64,000 bases of DNA from Thermothielavioides terrestris NRRL 8126 (Eukaryota; Ascomycota; Sordariomycetes; Sordariales; Chaetomiaceae), in the NCBI RefSeq assembly GCF_000226115.1, contig NC_016457.1:5456001-5520000 (forward strand), written 5' to 3'. The position numbers were made by a program, and so were the translations under genes. The notes under the pieces are model-generated. The model made no database searches. It saw only the letters and a program-made list of their open reading frames with translations, and was not told the DNA's origin. This document shows, in pieces, positions 32,080 through 44,940 of this stretch; position 1 is the first letter of the stretch, and the number at the start of each line of letters is the position of its first letter.

Positions 32080-35000
32080 TTTTATAGTTTAAACCAAGGC
32101 GATAGTCAAAATAGCTGACTACGGCTATAATACTTGTTCCTACGCCTCCTTGCTAGCTAAGCAACTCTCTAAGCACAACGCTACTATATTTAAGAAGATC
32201 AAGGAGACGTTATATACCCTACGTAAAGGCTTTATTCCTTCGGCTCTAGAGCTACCTACTCCCTAAGAGCGTGCTTATTGTAATATCGACATTAGCTAAG
32301 ATGATTATAACGATATACAACTAGGCGATAAGCTATCCTTTAAAGACGTTTAGAGCGACCCTAAGGAAGCTAAAGATATTCTAAACCTCCTAGAGTATAT
32401 TAAGGTTGATACTAATCGGCCTTTCGTCAAGTAGCTTAGCTAGATCGTTAGTAAATACGCTACTTTGCTTAAGAGTACTATTACTATAGTCAATCAACTT
32501 CGAGCTAACATAGCTAAGATTCGACCTATACTCGATAGGTTAATAAACTTTTGCGACTACTTCGAGGACCTACTAAAGGTTATAGGTCAACTCTAGGTAG
32601 CTATCGCTTAGACTAGCGAGGTCGCCTAACAGGTCTAGTATTAGGAAGAGCTCTTTATATAGTATATATATAATATAGATAATTAGCTAAATAGGATTAA
32701 TAACGCTATTGCTTAGTTAGCTACTAAGAACCTATTAGCTAATCCTATACTAGCTAAGGAGCCTCCGCTAGCTACTCCTATATCGATTATAGAGCTATAG
32801 CTGTATACCCCTTCGATTTAGAGCTGCTACTTAGTAGCAACGGTAGCCTCTCTAATAGAGAGCCTCTATATATCTCCCTCGGTCTAACCTACTTAACCTC
32901 GTATATAGACTACCTTTCCTATCTCTCTAGAGGGCGTCAACATTGGTATAGCTTACAACCTAGCTATAGGTACGCCTCTAGTACGTTAGGCCCCTATTAT
33001 ATACCCTAACAACTCGCGTTTAGATAGCTACCGCTAGACTATATTGCCAAATAGCGACCCTTACTAAGCCGAGTCGCTATAGGATAGCCTACGCTAGGCT
33101 ACGTCGCTTTAGGGCGGCCTACACTAGGCCGAGTCGCGTCTTAGCAGCCGCCGCTAGGCTATATCGCCTCTTAGGCGGCCCCCTAGCGCTAGTGGCTAAG
33201 ATCTAAACGATCTAGACGACCTAGATAATAGCGATAGTAGGTATCGCCTAGGCAACTATCTGAACAACCATCTACCTTTTCCGTCTTCTCCGAACCGCGG
33301 TTACTAGGAGTATTCCTATAATACTGTAGGTACTAGAGGTAGCTGATCCGTCTCTACCTTTAAGATCAAGCGCGACGATATTAGTACTTTTAATCCTAGT
33401 TATAAGGACCCTAACGATATAGGTATCGTTATAGATAGTAAAAATGTAATTTTTACTAATATCCATTGCTTTATCTAGCGTTTATCAACTTTTCTAGAAG
33501 ACCCTGATACTAACTACGATATAGCCTAGTAAATCCTATACCTCCTGCCTATAGTTCTCGCTAGCTAAGCCCTCCTCTAGTAGAATAGCGAAGTCATTAT
33601 ATAGGAGCGCTTATAGTAGTGTTAAGCTAACCTTTATATAGTCTTTAATCAATTAGTAGAGCGTTTTACAATAGATCGCTAAGTGGCTATCGACAAGTTT
33701 AACCAAGGACGGTTAACTATTAGGTATATTATAGAGAACTCCGACGCTCTAATAAACTTCTTTTAGAAGAAGTTGCGTTTTATATATATAGTAGGCTAGA
33801 TCAATTATAACAATTTAAACTAGTATAACGCTATAGGCACTATTTACAACTATCTAGACTCGACTATTATATCTTTTCTTCTATAGCCTAAGACGAAGTA
33901 CACTCTAGTGCGCTATATATATAAGATTATAGAAGTATAGCCTACGTTTATTACTATAGCTTGCAATAAGTTCCTAGAGTTAAAGAAGTCTTTGCTTATA
34001 AGTAAGTCTACTACTTCTAGTAATACTAAGTCTAATAAGAAGTTCTCTAAATATGCTAATCGCTATAGCGACGACCGTTAGAACCGCGACGATAACCGCT
34101 ACAACTAAGATCGTAATTAAGGCAGTAAATACCGCCTAGATAACTATAATTCTAAGTATAACGATCGAGCCTAAGACTAAGCGCACTTTATCGACAACGT
34201 CGATTCAAAGACGTTATCCAATTCGGAAGCCGATAACGAAGCTAGGGCCAATTACGAGTTATCTATTTCTAATAGCACCGACAAGTCGGATATTGCCTAT
34301 ATAGCTTACAATTCAAAGCTAACCTATTACAAATGCTATTAGACCTTTAGTACAGTTCCCACTACTAGCGTATATATCTGTACCTATAGCAAGACAATCG
34401 TTCCTAAGAGCGTTCGCCACTATTGAGCCAACTAGGCTAACCTAGGCTATCGAACTTATAGATATTGCAATACCTTATTTAACTCCTAGAACTAGCTCTT
34501 TAAATACCTAAAGACCTATTTAATAGCCACTTCCAGCTCTATTAAGTGCTTAGAGCAGATAACCATTGTCGCTAAGGATACCTTAGAGGACAATATCCTA
34601 CTCGCTAAAGGCTCTAGCCTCACTATAGATTTCGCTATCAACTTAGAAGTATAAGAGGCCCTCGAAGCGGCCGACCTAAGTATCGATAGCCTATATAGCG
34701 CTTATACCTATTTATATATCAAGGCCTATACTTAGCCTAGCTATAAAGACCTAGAAGTTTACCTCGATCTAGGTACTAGCTATTCGATTATCGACAAGAC
34801 CTTCCTAAGTACTCTTAAACATTTGATTAAATATCGTAATAGTCGTATTCGTAGCATTGGAAAGACCTCGCCTACCTAGTAGGCGACCTTCGTCATTTAC
34901 CTACTAGGCGTCACTACTACTAGCTTAGTACTCCTCAAGTTCACTTAGTCCGCCTAGGTAGTAGATAAGCTACCTACTAACCTCCTATTGGGAGTTAACT

Positions 35001-38000
35001 TCCTAGATCTATATTAGGCCTCTATCAATTATAGTATAAAGATTGCTAGCCTATATAATATTCTAAGAGAATTCGATATACTATTCGCTATATATACCTA
35101 GACGTTCCTCCATATATATAAGGTCAAGACTATATACGCTATTACCTTATAGCCTAAGCAAGAAGTATTCGTCGCTATAGAATATAAGCCTCTCCTAATA
35201 GACTAGTCTATAATATTTAACGCTCGCTATCCTACTACGCTAAACGCCGTTGTCAACGCTAAGACCCCTAAAGTGGTAGCTCTTAAGAACCTAACTAAGG
35301 GAGTTCTTACTATTCTAAAGCGCTACCCTATTGGCTAGATCGAAGATACTAGCGATAGCGGTTATATCGCTTATTTCTAGGAGATAGCCTTTATAGCACT
35401 GACTATAGCAACTATCTTAATAGCTATATCGTCTACCGTTATAAGCTCTAGTTTAGTTTAGACCGCCGTTTAGTACACTAGCCCTAGTGTATCAACTGCC
35501 TTCGATATATATAGCCTAGTTTACGCTATTCTAGGAGACTTAGTGCAACTCGTAGATGATATTTTGTCTTAATCGGTAGCATCTTCTTAAGATTCGCTAG
35601 AGCTACCAACGCCTAGTAGCAATATAGTGTATTAGTTGACTACTTTATCTGAATCTAAACCTATATTACACTAATTAGTATACCCATTGGGCTAGCCTGC
35701 CTAGCCTACATTGCGCCAATCGATCTAGGATCCTAGTACTGATAGTTATACCAATAGGTACAATCCTAACCTTGAGTTGCCTCCTAATGACCGTAAGCCG
35801 GTAGTGCTAGAGAAGCATTTGACTCTAGGCCTTAAGATACCTACCGACTTACTAGAGATACTTACTTCAGAGGGTATATACGTATATACCTAAGATTGTA
35901 AGTTGGTATAGCGATTTATTAACATCGTTAAGCGTTACCCCCGCCTATAGAAGGACGAGGGCTAGGTTGTCTAGAACGAAGAGGATATAATACAAGTACC
36001 TTTTATAGAAGGCTAGCAGTATTAGAAGATCTACGCCTACCAATACCCTTTAAGCGCTCGCAATTATAAAGTTTTTAACACTACTTTTAACGAGCTATAC
36101 TAGTAAAAGCGCTTCGAATAGGCTATAAAGGCTACTCCTTTCATATACCTAGTATTTGTCGTTTAGTATACCTCTTACAGTAAGATCAAGGGCTATGTAG
36201 TCATCGATTTATACGTTCTCAACAAGGTTATAGTACTCGACAACTACCCTTTGCCTTTACAATTGGATATCATTGTATACCTATAAAGCAAGAAGTTTAT
36301 TACTACTATTGATGCTATATCCTTCTTCTACTAATTTAATATATATCCTCTATACTGCGATCGCTTTACCCTAATTAGCTTTTATAGATTAGAATAGCCG
36401 AAAATATATTTGATAGGCTACCGCAATACTCCTATATATATCTAATGCTTTATAGATCAGTTGCTTCGCCTTTATACCTCTTTTGTCTACGTATTTATCG
36501 ACGATATTATTATCTTCAGCGATATTACAGATAAGTACACTAAGTATCTAGAAACCGTCTTTAGCCTCTTCGAAAAGAAGAACATCTCTATCGCTCTCGC
36601 TAAATCTTATATCGTATATCCTAATGTAGAGCTATTTAGTTTCTACGTCGATAGATTCGGACTGACCAATATAGAGCACTATGTCGCCGCCTTTAGGAAC
36701 CTCGCCTTTTTAAATAACCTAAAGGCCCTAGAGTAGTACATTAGTATATTAGGCTTTCTACACCACTTAATCCTATACTATATATAGCTTATTGAGCCTC
36801 TCTAGAACTGTAAGACTACACTGCTTACGAAAGGCCGAGCTACTAGCTAAGTGTAAAATAGCAACCCTGGCAAGTGTACCGCCTATTGCGCTAAGACTTC
36901 CTTTGAACCTACGCTCATTGAAAAAGCCTCCTTCGAAGCCGTTTAGGATGCTATCTACAAGCTAAACCCACCTATTTTAGTCCACTTTGATCCTAATAAA
37001 ACCCTCTTCCTATAGATTGACGAATATCTAGAGTATAGCTTCGGCGTTATAGCGTTCTACCTCGCTAATAGCTATAAGTAGAAGCCTAGGACTGTTATCC
37101 TATCGACTTAAGTTTAGCCTATTATATTCCTAAGCAGGTGCCTTACTAAGGAGGAACTCTGGTATAGACCTTCTAAATAGGAAGTCGCCTACCTCGTTTA
37201 GGTAGTTAAGAAGCTATATACTACGATCTATTCGTTGTATAAGCCTATCGTCGTCCTTATAGATCACGTCTCTATAAAGGGCATTATTAACTAAACTATT
37301 TTAGATACGTTATCTACTAAGTAAGCTAATCGTAGGCTTATCAACGCCTCTATTTATCTCTTATAGTATAACTTAGAGATTTATTATCTTCTAGGCCGCC
37401 TAAACCTAGTGCCTAATACGCTTAGCTATTTAAAAGCTCTATAGGATAATCTAAACTACGAGAATAGCTTTGGTAACGACGACGTAGTCCTCGACAATAT
37501 TTAGTTCGCCTTCGTAGAAGCGAAGTTGGATAACGATCTCTAAGCTCGATTTAAGGCCGTATACTCTTATAACGCTAAGTACATCGCTATTATTAAAGAT
37601 CTTACTATCGAATTAGCTACTAAGAGCAGTGGCAAAGTTTTCTCTTAGCCTAGCCTCCTATTTATCCTTATAGATAGCCTTCTCTACAATATTCAACTAG
37701 ATAGATTATACTCACTTTATATACTTTACAATATAATCTAGATTATCTTAGAAGCTACCTATAATAAGTACTACTTTGGTATTAAGCGAATATTATACGA
37801 CTTATAAGGTGTATTAATAGCTTATAAAACCTATAACGTTAAAAAGTATATTAAACTATACCTAAAGTACTAAGTTAATACAACGGATCGTCGCTCTGAA
37901 CTAGGCAACTATCAACCGATTTGACTATCTAATACCTTGCTAATATGCGTTATCGCTATTGATTTTATTCTAGGCCTACCGAAGGTCCTAGCTACTAGTT

Positions 38001-39275
38001 CGCCCTAGTAGCTCCTAAACTATAACTACTTCGATAGCTTGCTTACAGTATCTTATAAGTCATCGAAGTGTACCCTCCTTATTCTAGGCAATTCTAGCTA
38101 TTTAGCTTAGGAATAGGGGTATATTCTAATTCGTTAACTACTTCTTAGCGATTAAGACGTATCTATTATAATTATCTCTAACTACGATTATAAGTTTACT
38201 TCCGACCTTTGGTAAAGCGTTTAGAAGGCTCTAGATACTAAGTTACTAATGATAATATTCTACTACCTATAAGCGGATAGCCTTTCGGAGTATAAGAACT
38301 AGACTATAGAAATCGCAATCTACTTCTATATATTTAAGCGCCCTAAAGGCAATTAGCTAGATATTATCGTACCTCTATAATAGTACCTCAACAATGCTTA
38401 TACTAAAGCTGTTAAATCCTTGCTTTATAAATAGCTCTTCGGCTTTAAGCTTCCTAGACCATTAAAAGCTTTTACTAAATAGGCTACTACTAAGCTAGCT
38501 ACTATCCTAGCCCTACGAGATACTCTACGTTAAGATGCTCAATTAAGTATAGACTTCGTAGTAGTATATACTAAACGACGTTACAATAGTAAATATTACA
38601 AAATTAAGTTCAATATAGGCGACAAGGTTTATTTACGCCTATACTACGGTTACTATCTCCTAGGCAACCTATCCTAGAAATATTCGTAGTAGCGTACTAA
38701 GCCTTTTCCAATTAAGCGCTACATTAGCCGCCTAGTATATAAACTAGACCTCCTAGCTAATATAGGTATCTACCTAGTCGTTTCCATTACTCACCTTTGC
38801 TTAGCTCCTTAGGAAGAGGATCTATTCAGCTACAACGCGCCGCCTCCTAGCCTAATCGTCGACTCTCAATTAGACCACTCCTCTAATAACAACGAATTAG
38901 GCGATAAATATAAGGTTGATATAATCCTTGACTATAAGTTTACGTATAAAGGCCTCAAATACCTAATTAAATGGACTAGCTATAGCTAAGAAGAGAGCGT
39001 TTAGAAAACTATATATAAGCTACGCTATACGTAGCGCCTAATCAACGAATACTAGGCTCGTAAAGGCGATTATCCGAATCGCCTAGTCTCTCGAGAGGAG
39101 CTTCCTATACCTGATTAGGCACCTTAACCGGCCTATAAGCGCGGCTAGCCTCGTAAGAACTCTGTTCCTACTAATGACGATAAGATGTAGAAGAAGCTAA
39201 TTGATTACTATCTAGACCAATCTAGTACTACGCTTCTAGCCCTACGTCGTAGCACTCGATTAAAGGGTATTTAAC
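32080..39275 (+). pseudogene. Gypsy 1 gag-pol relic
   Basis: Domains appear in Gypsy order with frequent TAA/TAG stops. Gag-like sequence covers about 32.1-34.3 kb. Aspartic protease DLGTS is at 34766-34780. Reverse transcriptase follows, with FIDD at 36494-36505 inside a 91-codon open remnant (36461-36736). RNase H is near 36.9-37.4 kb and integrase at about 37.8-38.7 kb. A chromodomain-like stretch lies at about 38910-39040 (VDIILDYKFTYKGLKYLIKW). Order PR-RT-RH-IN with a terminal chromodomain marks a chromovirus. In the host genome such elements copy through RNA; this copy cannot encode an intact protein. Confidence 0.9.
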
Positions 39276-39340
39276 GATACAAAGAATCTAGATAGGTAAA
39301 GCAATAAGGGCATTGCCGTTTTTTCCTATAGGCCTAGACT

Positions 39341-39590
39341 TGATATAGGGTAGGAGGAATAGGGGGGTTATATAACTTATATGTCTATGTACGTAGATTA
39401 GATAAGGGTGCCCTACGCCCCGCGTTGCAGACTTTGCAACGCTAGGCCCATTTAGGTAGGCGGTATACGTATATATGTTCTACCTTGCAGATATATATTT
39501 CTTAGCGCACCACCGCCTAGATCTTCGATCTACTATAATTATAAATCTATATCTTGTTATTCTACGCATCTATAGCACTTCTCTGCATTA
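39341..39590 (+). repeat. Gypsy 1 3' LTR
   Basis: This is 250 bp, the same length as the 5' LTR, and more RIP-mutated (TTATATAACTTATATGTCTA where the 5' copy has TCATGTGACTCATGTGTCTG). It is followed directly by the duplication AAAAT. Confidence 0.95.
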
Positions 39591-39595
39591 AAAAT

Positions 39596-40671
39596 ATAGA
39601 TAGATTGTTTAACTACCTTCATTGTAGAGGTAAAGGTATTGAATATAAAGGCCTCTTAGATTAGGACTATCTCTTCGCCTACTCTACCTTCCTTTTACAC
39701 TTTACTAGTATAGTTAAGACTATAGTAGATAACTTTTCTAATATAGACTATTTTATAGTACGCTTCGACGTACTAGTAGCTAGTCTTCCTACATCTATAC
39801 TAGAAGACGAAGTTGAATAGGAAGAGTAGAATGCTATTTAGGTACTTGAAGAAGCAGCCTAATATTGTCTATAGAGATTAACTCTACTATAGTGACTCCT
39901 AAAGGTTCTAGATAAGCTGGTCTATATAGATAGCTATACCTTAGTATACCTTCTTACAAATGTCTAGAGAGCTTAGTAGTGTCTTAAATGTATATTGTAG
40001 GTCAAATGTAAATAGCTCTTCCTTATAGCTTACTTTGTTAGAGAGCTAGATTATATTAAGTAAAAGGATGTAAGACCAGAGTTTACTAAGAGGAAGGCTA
40101 CAATAAAAGTTGTTAAAGAGTATATTGAATTAGGGTAATAGACTACCTAGATATAGGGACCTAGTTTTTCTATTCGTTTCAATGTATTACATTCGTTGCT
40201 AGGGGGTCTAGCCCTCTGATTATATATATTTAAGTGGGCTAAGCCTATCTTCTTTGTCATTAAACAAGACATTAAGCAGTTATCAATATATGTTCGTTGG
40301 TACTACGTTGGTAGTCCTCCTTCTTCTAGGAAGGCTGCTAAGCCTCTCCTTTCGTTGTTCTACCTCTGTCTAGACGATAGGCATTTAAGCTATTGAGCTC
40401 TGACTGTATTCTTATTGTCTTTTATCTTCTTGCTACACCCTACTAGACGTACCTGAGCTATGTATCTTCCTCTTAGAAGACATCTTTCCTACTACTTAAT
40501 ACGTATTATCTTTATCTGTCTAGAGGGATACTATATTCCTTTGGGAGCTATCTCACGTGCCTAGTCCTAGGTGTGGTAGGGTAGGTTAGTGTAGAGGTTT
40601 TACACCATTTCAATATCCTTAAAACTAAGTAATGAATGTAACTCGTTAAGATTATCGACGGTCCTAAGGAT
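39596..40671 (+). repeat. RIP-degraded flank, continues 25741-31401
   Basis: Before the Gypsy 1 insertion this was contiguous with the sequence ending at 31401. About 39600-40140 reads as the decayed 3' part of a plus-strand frame (for example LKVLDKLVYIDSYTLVYLLT and RPEFTKRKATIKVVKEYIEL). About 40150-40671 is non-coding and keeps many TG/CA steps, with TATATATATTTAAGTGG resembling a promoter. The element is not identified. Confidence 0.5.
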
Positions 40672-40676
40672 ACTTA

Positions 40677-41570
40677 TGTCAGAGAGATAGATTGTTATTG
40701 TGCCGGAGGAGAGGGCTAGTATAGGAGGGCAGGTTCGGAGGTATACACTAGAAGTGCAAGGTAGGTCGATTAGAAGGTATTGGAAGGATCGGAGATTCGG
40801 CAAGGTGCCCTATAGGTATAGGGTAAATGGTTTAGTAGAAGGGTTCAGAGGATAGTTCAGAAGGTTGGGAGCAGGATAGCTGATCGTAAGCATATAAGGT
40901 CTTCGGACCCTAGTGCTATTGTGCTTCGTCACAGAGATGGCGTAGCGCAGGTAGTGGTTATAGCATATACAAAAATAGATTAAAGAAGCAGAGGCTACGA
41001 GTTTAACTCGCAAAAGGATCTATTTAGTTCAAAGTTCTATCTTCTAGAGCTAGGAAGCACTACAGTATTTATAGTTCTAGAGCTATAGTACGTACCTTAG
41101 CTAATTTAGCTAAGGTTCAGCTAATCGGAATGTTCTAATAGAGCTACACTAGCTATATTTAGCTAGGTTATCAAAGTATAACGTATAGAACTAATTAGAG
41201 CTATATTGAACGTTCTAATAGAGCTACACTAGCTGTATTCGGCTAAGTTATCAAAGTATAACGTTCAATATCTGTATACTTAGATCTAAACGGCTCCGAT
41301 CCGACAGTTCGGATCAGATATATCAGTTCCAATAGCTCGGATCCAATGACTTAGATCCGCTTATCAAAATTCTATCTTAGCCGTTGTCAACCGTCAAGGT
41401 CAATAGCCGTTGACAGTTGTTATTAAAAGCTAATAGCTATTACCAACTATTAGTAACTACCAAAGTATAAGTTATAGTACTATAGTAATTATAACGTTAT
41501 AGAACCTTTAGAGGGAGCTTTATTATAGGGAATGCTTAGTATTAGTTATTTATATTATTATATATTAACA
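40677..41570 (-). repeat. Copia 3' LTR (left copy)
   Basis: This is the full 894-bp form. It contains an internal direct repeat: GTTCTAATAGAGCTACACTA starts at about 41131 and again at about 41213, each copy followed by GTTATCAAAGTATAACGT. The right LTR has the same duplication but lacks 112 bp corresponding to 41363-41474. Confidence 0.93.
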
Positions 41571-41848
41571 CTCCTCTATAATCTTAGCTCTCGCTTAGAT
41601 TAGTTATTTATATTATTATTTGTTATCGCTCCTCTGTGATAAGTATACTAAGAAGAGGAAAAATTGTAAAAAACCTCTGTTAAATTATAGGGAGAAAACT
41701 CAGTATAAGAAAAACCCTTTATTAGTTATTTTAGAGAAAACCTATTTAGGAAAAACCCTATTATCTTATTAAAGGAAACCTTATATAGAGAAAACTCTTT
41801 TATCTTTTATATTATTAAGGGAAACCTTATTTAAAGAAAAACCCTTTT
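41571..41848 (-). repeat. Copia 3' non-coding segment with GGGAAACC repeats
   Basis: This lies between the Copia LTR and the Gypsy 2 insertion. Imperfect repeats of AAGGGAAACCTTATNTAGAGAAAA lie at 41690-41848 and resume at 52440-52490 beyond Gypsy 2, confirming that the two flanks were once contiguous. Confidence 0.75.
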
Positions 41849-42097
41849 TATCATACGCAACTGTAGCAAGGGCACCTATGACCGCACTGTGGTCAGGGGT
41901 GACGAGCGTTCCCTTAAAAAAGGGAACCTCGCCTATAACCCCTTCGTAGAACAGTAGACTATATCAATATACTTTTATAATATATACTAGTGTTTAGGAG
42001 TGCCGCCTTATTAGCTAACGAGGCTAAGAGGCATTGATCTTTCTTACCCTTATACGTTTACCGCTAGATGGTCACCGAGCACCATTTATATATAACA
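41849..42097 (+). repeat. Gypsy 2 5' LTR
   Basis: This is a direct copy of 52186-52434. It contains an inverted GTTCCCTTAAAAAAGGGAAC palindrome and ends TATAACA. RIP-type transitions separate the two copies. Confidence 0.95.
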
Positions 42098-42099
42098 AG

Positions 42100-44940
42100 T
42101 GGTGCCTACTAACGATTCGAACCTGTTCGCTTCCTGTTGAGGGGAGTCAAGTTCGGATTGGGAGATATTACGAGTTACGCCTAGTAAGTTGTATAGAGCA
42201 ACGCCTAAGGTAGATAATACTCCTTTATAAAGGAGTAAGCTTCGGAGTATATGATCTATAATAAACCGGTTTACGACCTAGCTATTGTTATTCTAGTACT
42301 AAGTACTTACAAGGAATTAGAAGCTAGATAGATTTAAGCCTTATAAACGTCAATGTCTATAGGGATATATAGTAGACACTTAAGTTTATTAAAGACTTCG
42401 AGGTTATCTACAACGTCTAGTAGGTAACTGCTATCAATCCCTAAAAACTCTAATACCTAAAAGCTATAGTATTACTCGAAGAGGCATTAGAAGGAGATGT
42501 CTATACCCAACGGTATACTGAAACACTGTATATCATAAAGTATCCTCTCTCTTAAATACTCAACAATTATATTCTTCGCGCCTACTTTGCAACTATTAAA
42601 TATAAAGTCTAAATAGCTATTAGTAAGAACCTTATCCTAGACCCTAGGATCGAAGACGCTACCTTAGAGACTAAGGACTCAACTTAAGAAACGTTAGAGA
42701 CTTTAGTACTAGAGAGTTGGGGACTACTAGAGACCCTAAAGCCTTAGAGGACCGACGATCAGTAACTAGGACTAGCTATATCGCTAGAAACATTAGTAAG
42801 AACTAGATATAATTCGACTAAGAACTAGCTAATAACTCTACTAAGCTTAACCTTCTAAAAGTAACTAGAAACTTAGAATATACTAACTATTCTTTAATAA
42901 GGACGTAAAACCTATACTGTTAGTAGCTATAATCTTAGTAGATACTACTAAGGACTATAAAGAGGATTATAAGATCTATCGCCTTAGAATTAACAACCTA
43001 AAGAGGAAGACCTATTATCTCCGATAGCTTAGCTAATTAGCGCTTTCGACTAAGTTCCCTAGCCACTACTATAGACGTCTAGCCAACTATCCTAGTACCT
43101 ATCTAAGCTTCCTAGACTAGGTATAGTTATTTAGAACCCTAGAATAGAATATATAGATAGTTCAATCGATTCTAGTATCTCTTTACTATTCTAAAAGATA
43201 CTAAGCCTACTATATAGACAAGTAGCTAGACCCTTTAGACAAGGAGCTAGACTCTTTAGATAAGTAGCTAGAGCTATAGACATCTAAGCTGCTTTCGCTA
43301 TATAGGACTTTCTTACCTAGATAGCTAGAATAATAGAGAACTTGAATATTATAATCGAAAGGGCGAATAGGGCTATAGGTATAGAAGACTATTAGCCTAA
43401 AACCGAGGACGAAAGTACTACGTCTTTGTAATCGTCTATACCTACGTCGAAATAGAAGATTTAGGATACTAGTCTCTTCTAGCTAGATATAGAGAACGAG
43501 GCTAAGGAACCCTAGGACCTATAGTACAATAAATAGTAGCTATACTATAGGGACGTCAACCTTTGGGTTAAATAGGTGGATTAGGTCATTAGATACTACT
43601 TAGTAAAAGAAGAGACTTTATATATAGAGATATAGACTTTGCTTCGAAGATTAGCGCTATAATAGTATAAGTAGTAGCTCTCTACTATAAAAAAGGTAGT
43701 ACTAACTATATCTATAAAAGCGTAGACTAAATGTTTAAAAAAGGAGTTCGGTATTAAGAGATATAAAGCGAAGAAATAGCTAAACGAAAACCAATATACT
43801 ACGAAGGACAACTATAAAAATAAGCTAGTCTAGAAATTCACTATAAAATACTTTAAATATATATATATTTAGGGAGATACTATTAAGGAGCAACGTCTAA
43901 TATACCTATACAACTGCCTCTATCTAGAACTTCGCTAGCTATACTCTAAACTAGATATAACTACAGAGATAAGCACGTTTCTTAGTATTCTCGATACTAA
44001 AGTATATATCGTTAGAGACAAGCTCTACTAGGACGTCGCCAAGGGCTATATTATCGGCTATAGTCCTATTGCCAACAATATAGATATAGAGTATAACGAC
44101 GAAGGACGAGGAGACGACTAAGAGGATAGTAGAGCCTTCTAGATAGGAAGAGGTAGAAGAGGATATTACGATCCTTGGAAAAGAGATAGGGACAAACCCT
44201 AGCGACTTAGAAACAATTAGTATAGAGATAATAACCGAGTATAACTATTCAGTAACCGAAACTTCTATAGTATAACTAGACGTAGAAGAGGATATCGACT
44301 ATTCAACGATCGTAGAGGAGGACTTAGACCGTTTAACGGTTAGAGAAAAGGCGATAACAGCAACTAGGGAAGACTGCCTTAACCTCAACGACTCCAATAG
44401 ATTTAGATATATATATATAAGAAGTAGTTCGAAGATAGCACCTTCTTATACTATAGCGAGATCATAGTGATAGGAGACGATAAAGACGCTAACCTTTATC
44501 GCGAAATGCTAGAGAAGACTAAGTACGTTCTTATCGACGAATATAACACTAAAGCTAAGGACAAGGAATCGAAAGACGAGGAAGTCGACAGTTCTTACTA
44601 CTCGTATTACACCTTTTACTAGCCTAGACTAAGCTAGAACAAACTACTACGATAACTTCTATAGATTTAGCAATATATTGTCTATAGTAAAGTCTTTACA
44701 ATATATTATAAGCTTTTCGAGTATATAGCCAATAATAGCGACAAAGATAAGTATAAACCTATATAACCTTGAATAGACCGCTAGTATAAATTTAGTAACA
44801 ACGAAGACGAGCTTAATAGTAAGAATATAAACTTTATACTAACCGAAGGATAGATTATAGAAGTATAGCTATATATACCGTTATTAAAAGCATTAGATAA
44901 GTAAGCTATATACTTTATAATTAACATTAGTATAAACCTA
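42100..44940 (+). pseudogene. Gypsy 2 leader and gag-position relic
   Basis: After the primer-binding site comes a decayed plus-strand coding region in the gag position (for example AIVLLEEALEGDVYTQRYTE near 42460-42520), broken by TAA/TAG. I cannot see a CCHC zinc knuckle, so assignment to Gag rests on position before the protease. Antisense frames here, such as 43596-43811, are shadows. Confidence 0.55.

Larger units (their letters stand above)
31402..39590 (+). mobile_element. Ty3/Gypsy LTR retrotransposon 1 (chromodomain type)
   Basis: Both 250-bp LTRs are present (31402-31651, 39341-39590), bounded by TGATA...TATCA. A perfect 5-bp duplication AAAAT flanks the element (31397-31401 and 39591-39595). 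After the 5' LTR, AG-TGGT starts a tRNA primer-binding site. LTR differences are almost all C/T and G/A, as RIP predicts, and the left LTR is less mutated than the right. Total length is 8189 bp. The interior carries decayed gag-pol on the plus strand. Confidence 0.95.

Noticed and set aside
36461..36736. Stand-alone small gene
   Set aside because: It contains FIDD and is simply the least damaged part of the Gypsy 1 reverse transcriptase; 46405-46680 is the same part of Gypsy 2.
42098..42125. tRNA gene fragment (TTCGAA-like T-loop word)
   Set aside because: It lies immediately after the Gypsy 2 5' LTR and starts TGGTGCC, so it is the primer-binding site complementary to a tRNA 3' end.
43596..43811. 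Minus-strand 71-codon frame
   Set aside because: It is antisense to the decayed gag-position frame of Gypsy 2 and has no recognisable content; likewise 33272-33466 in Gypsy 1.
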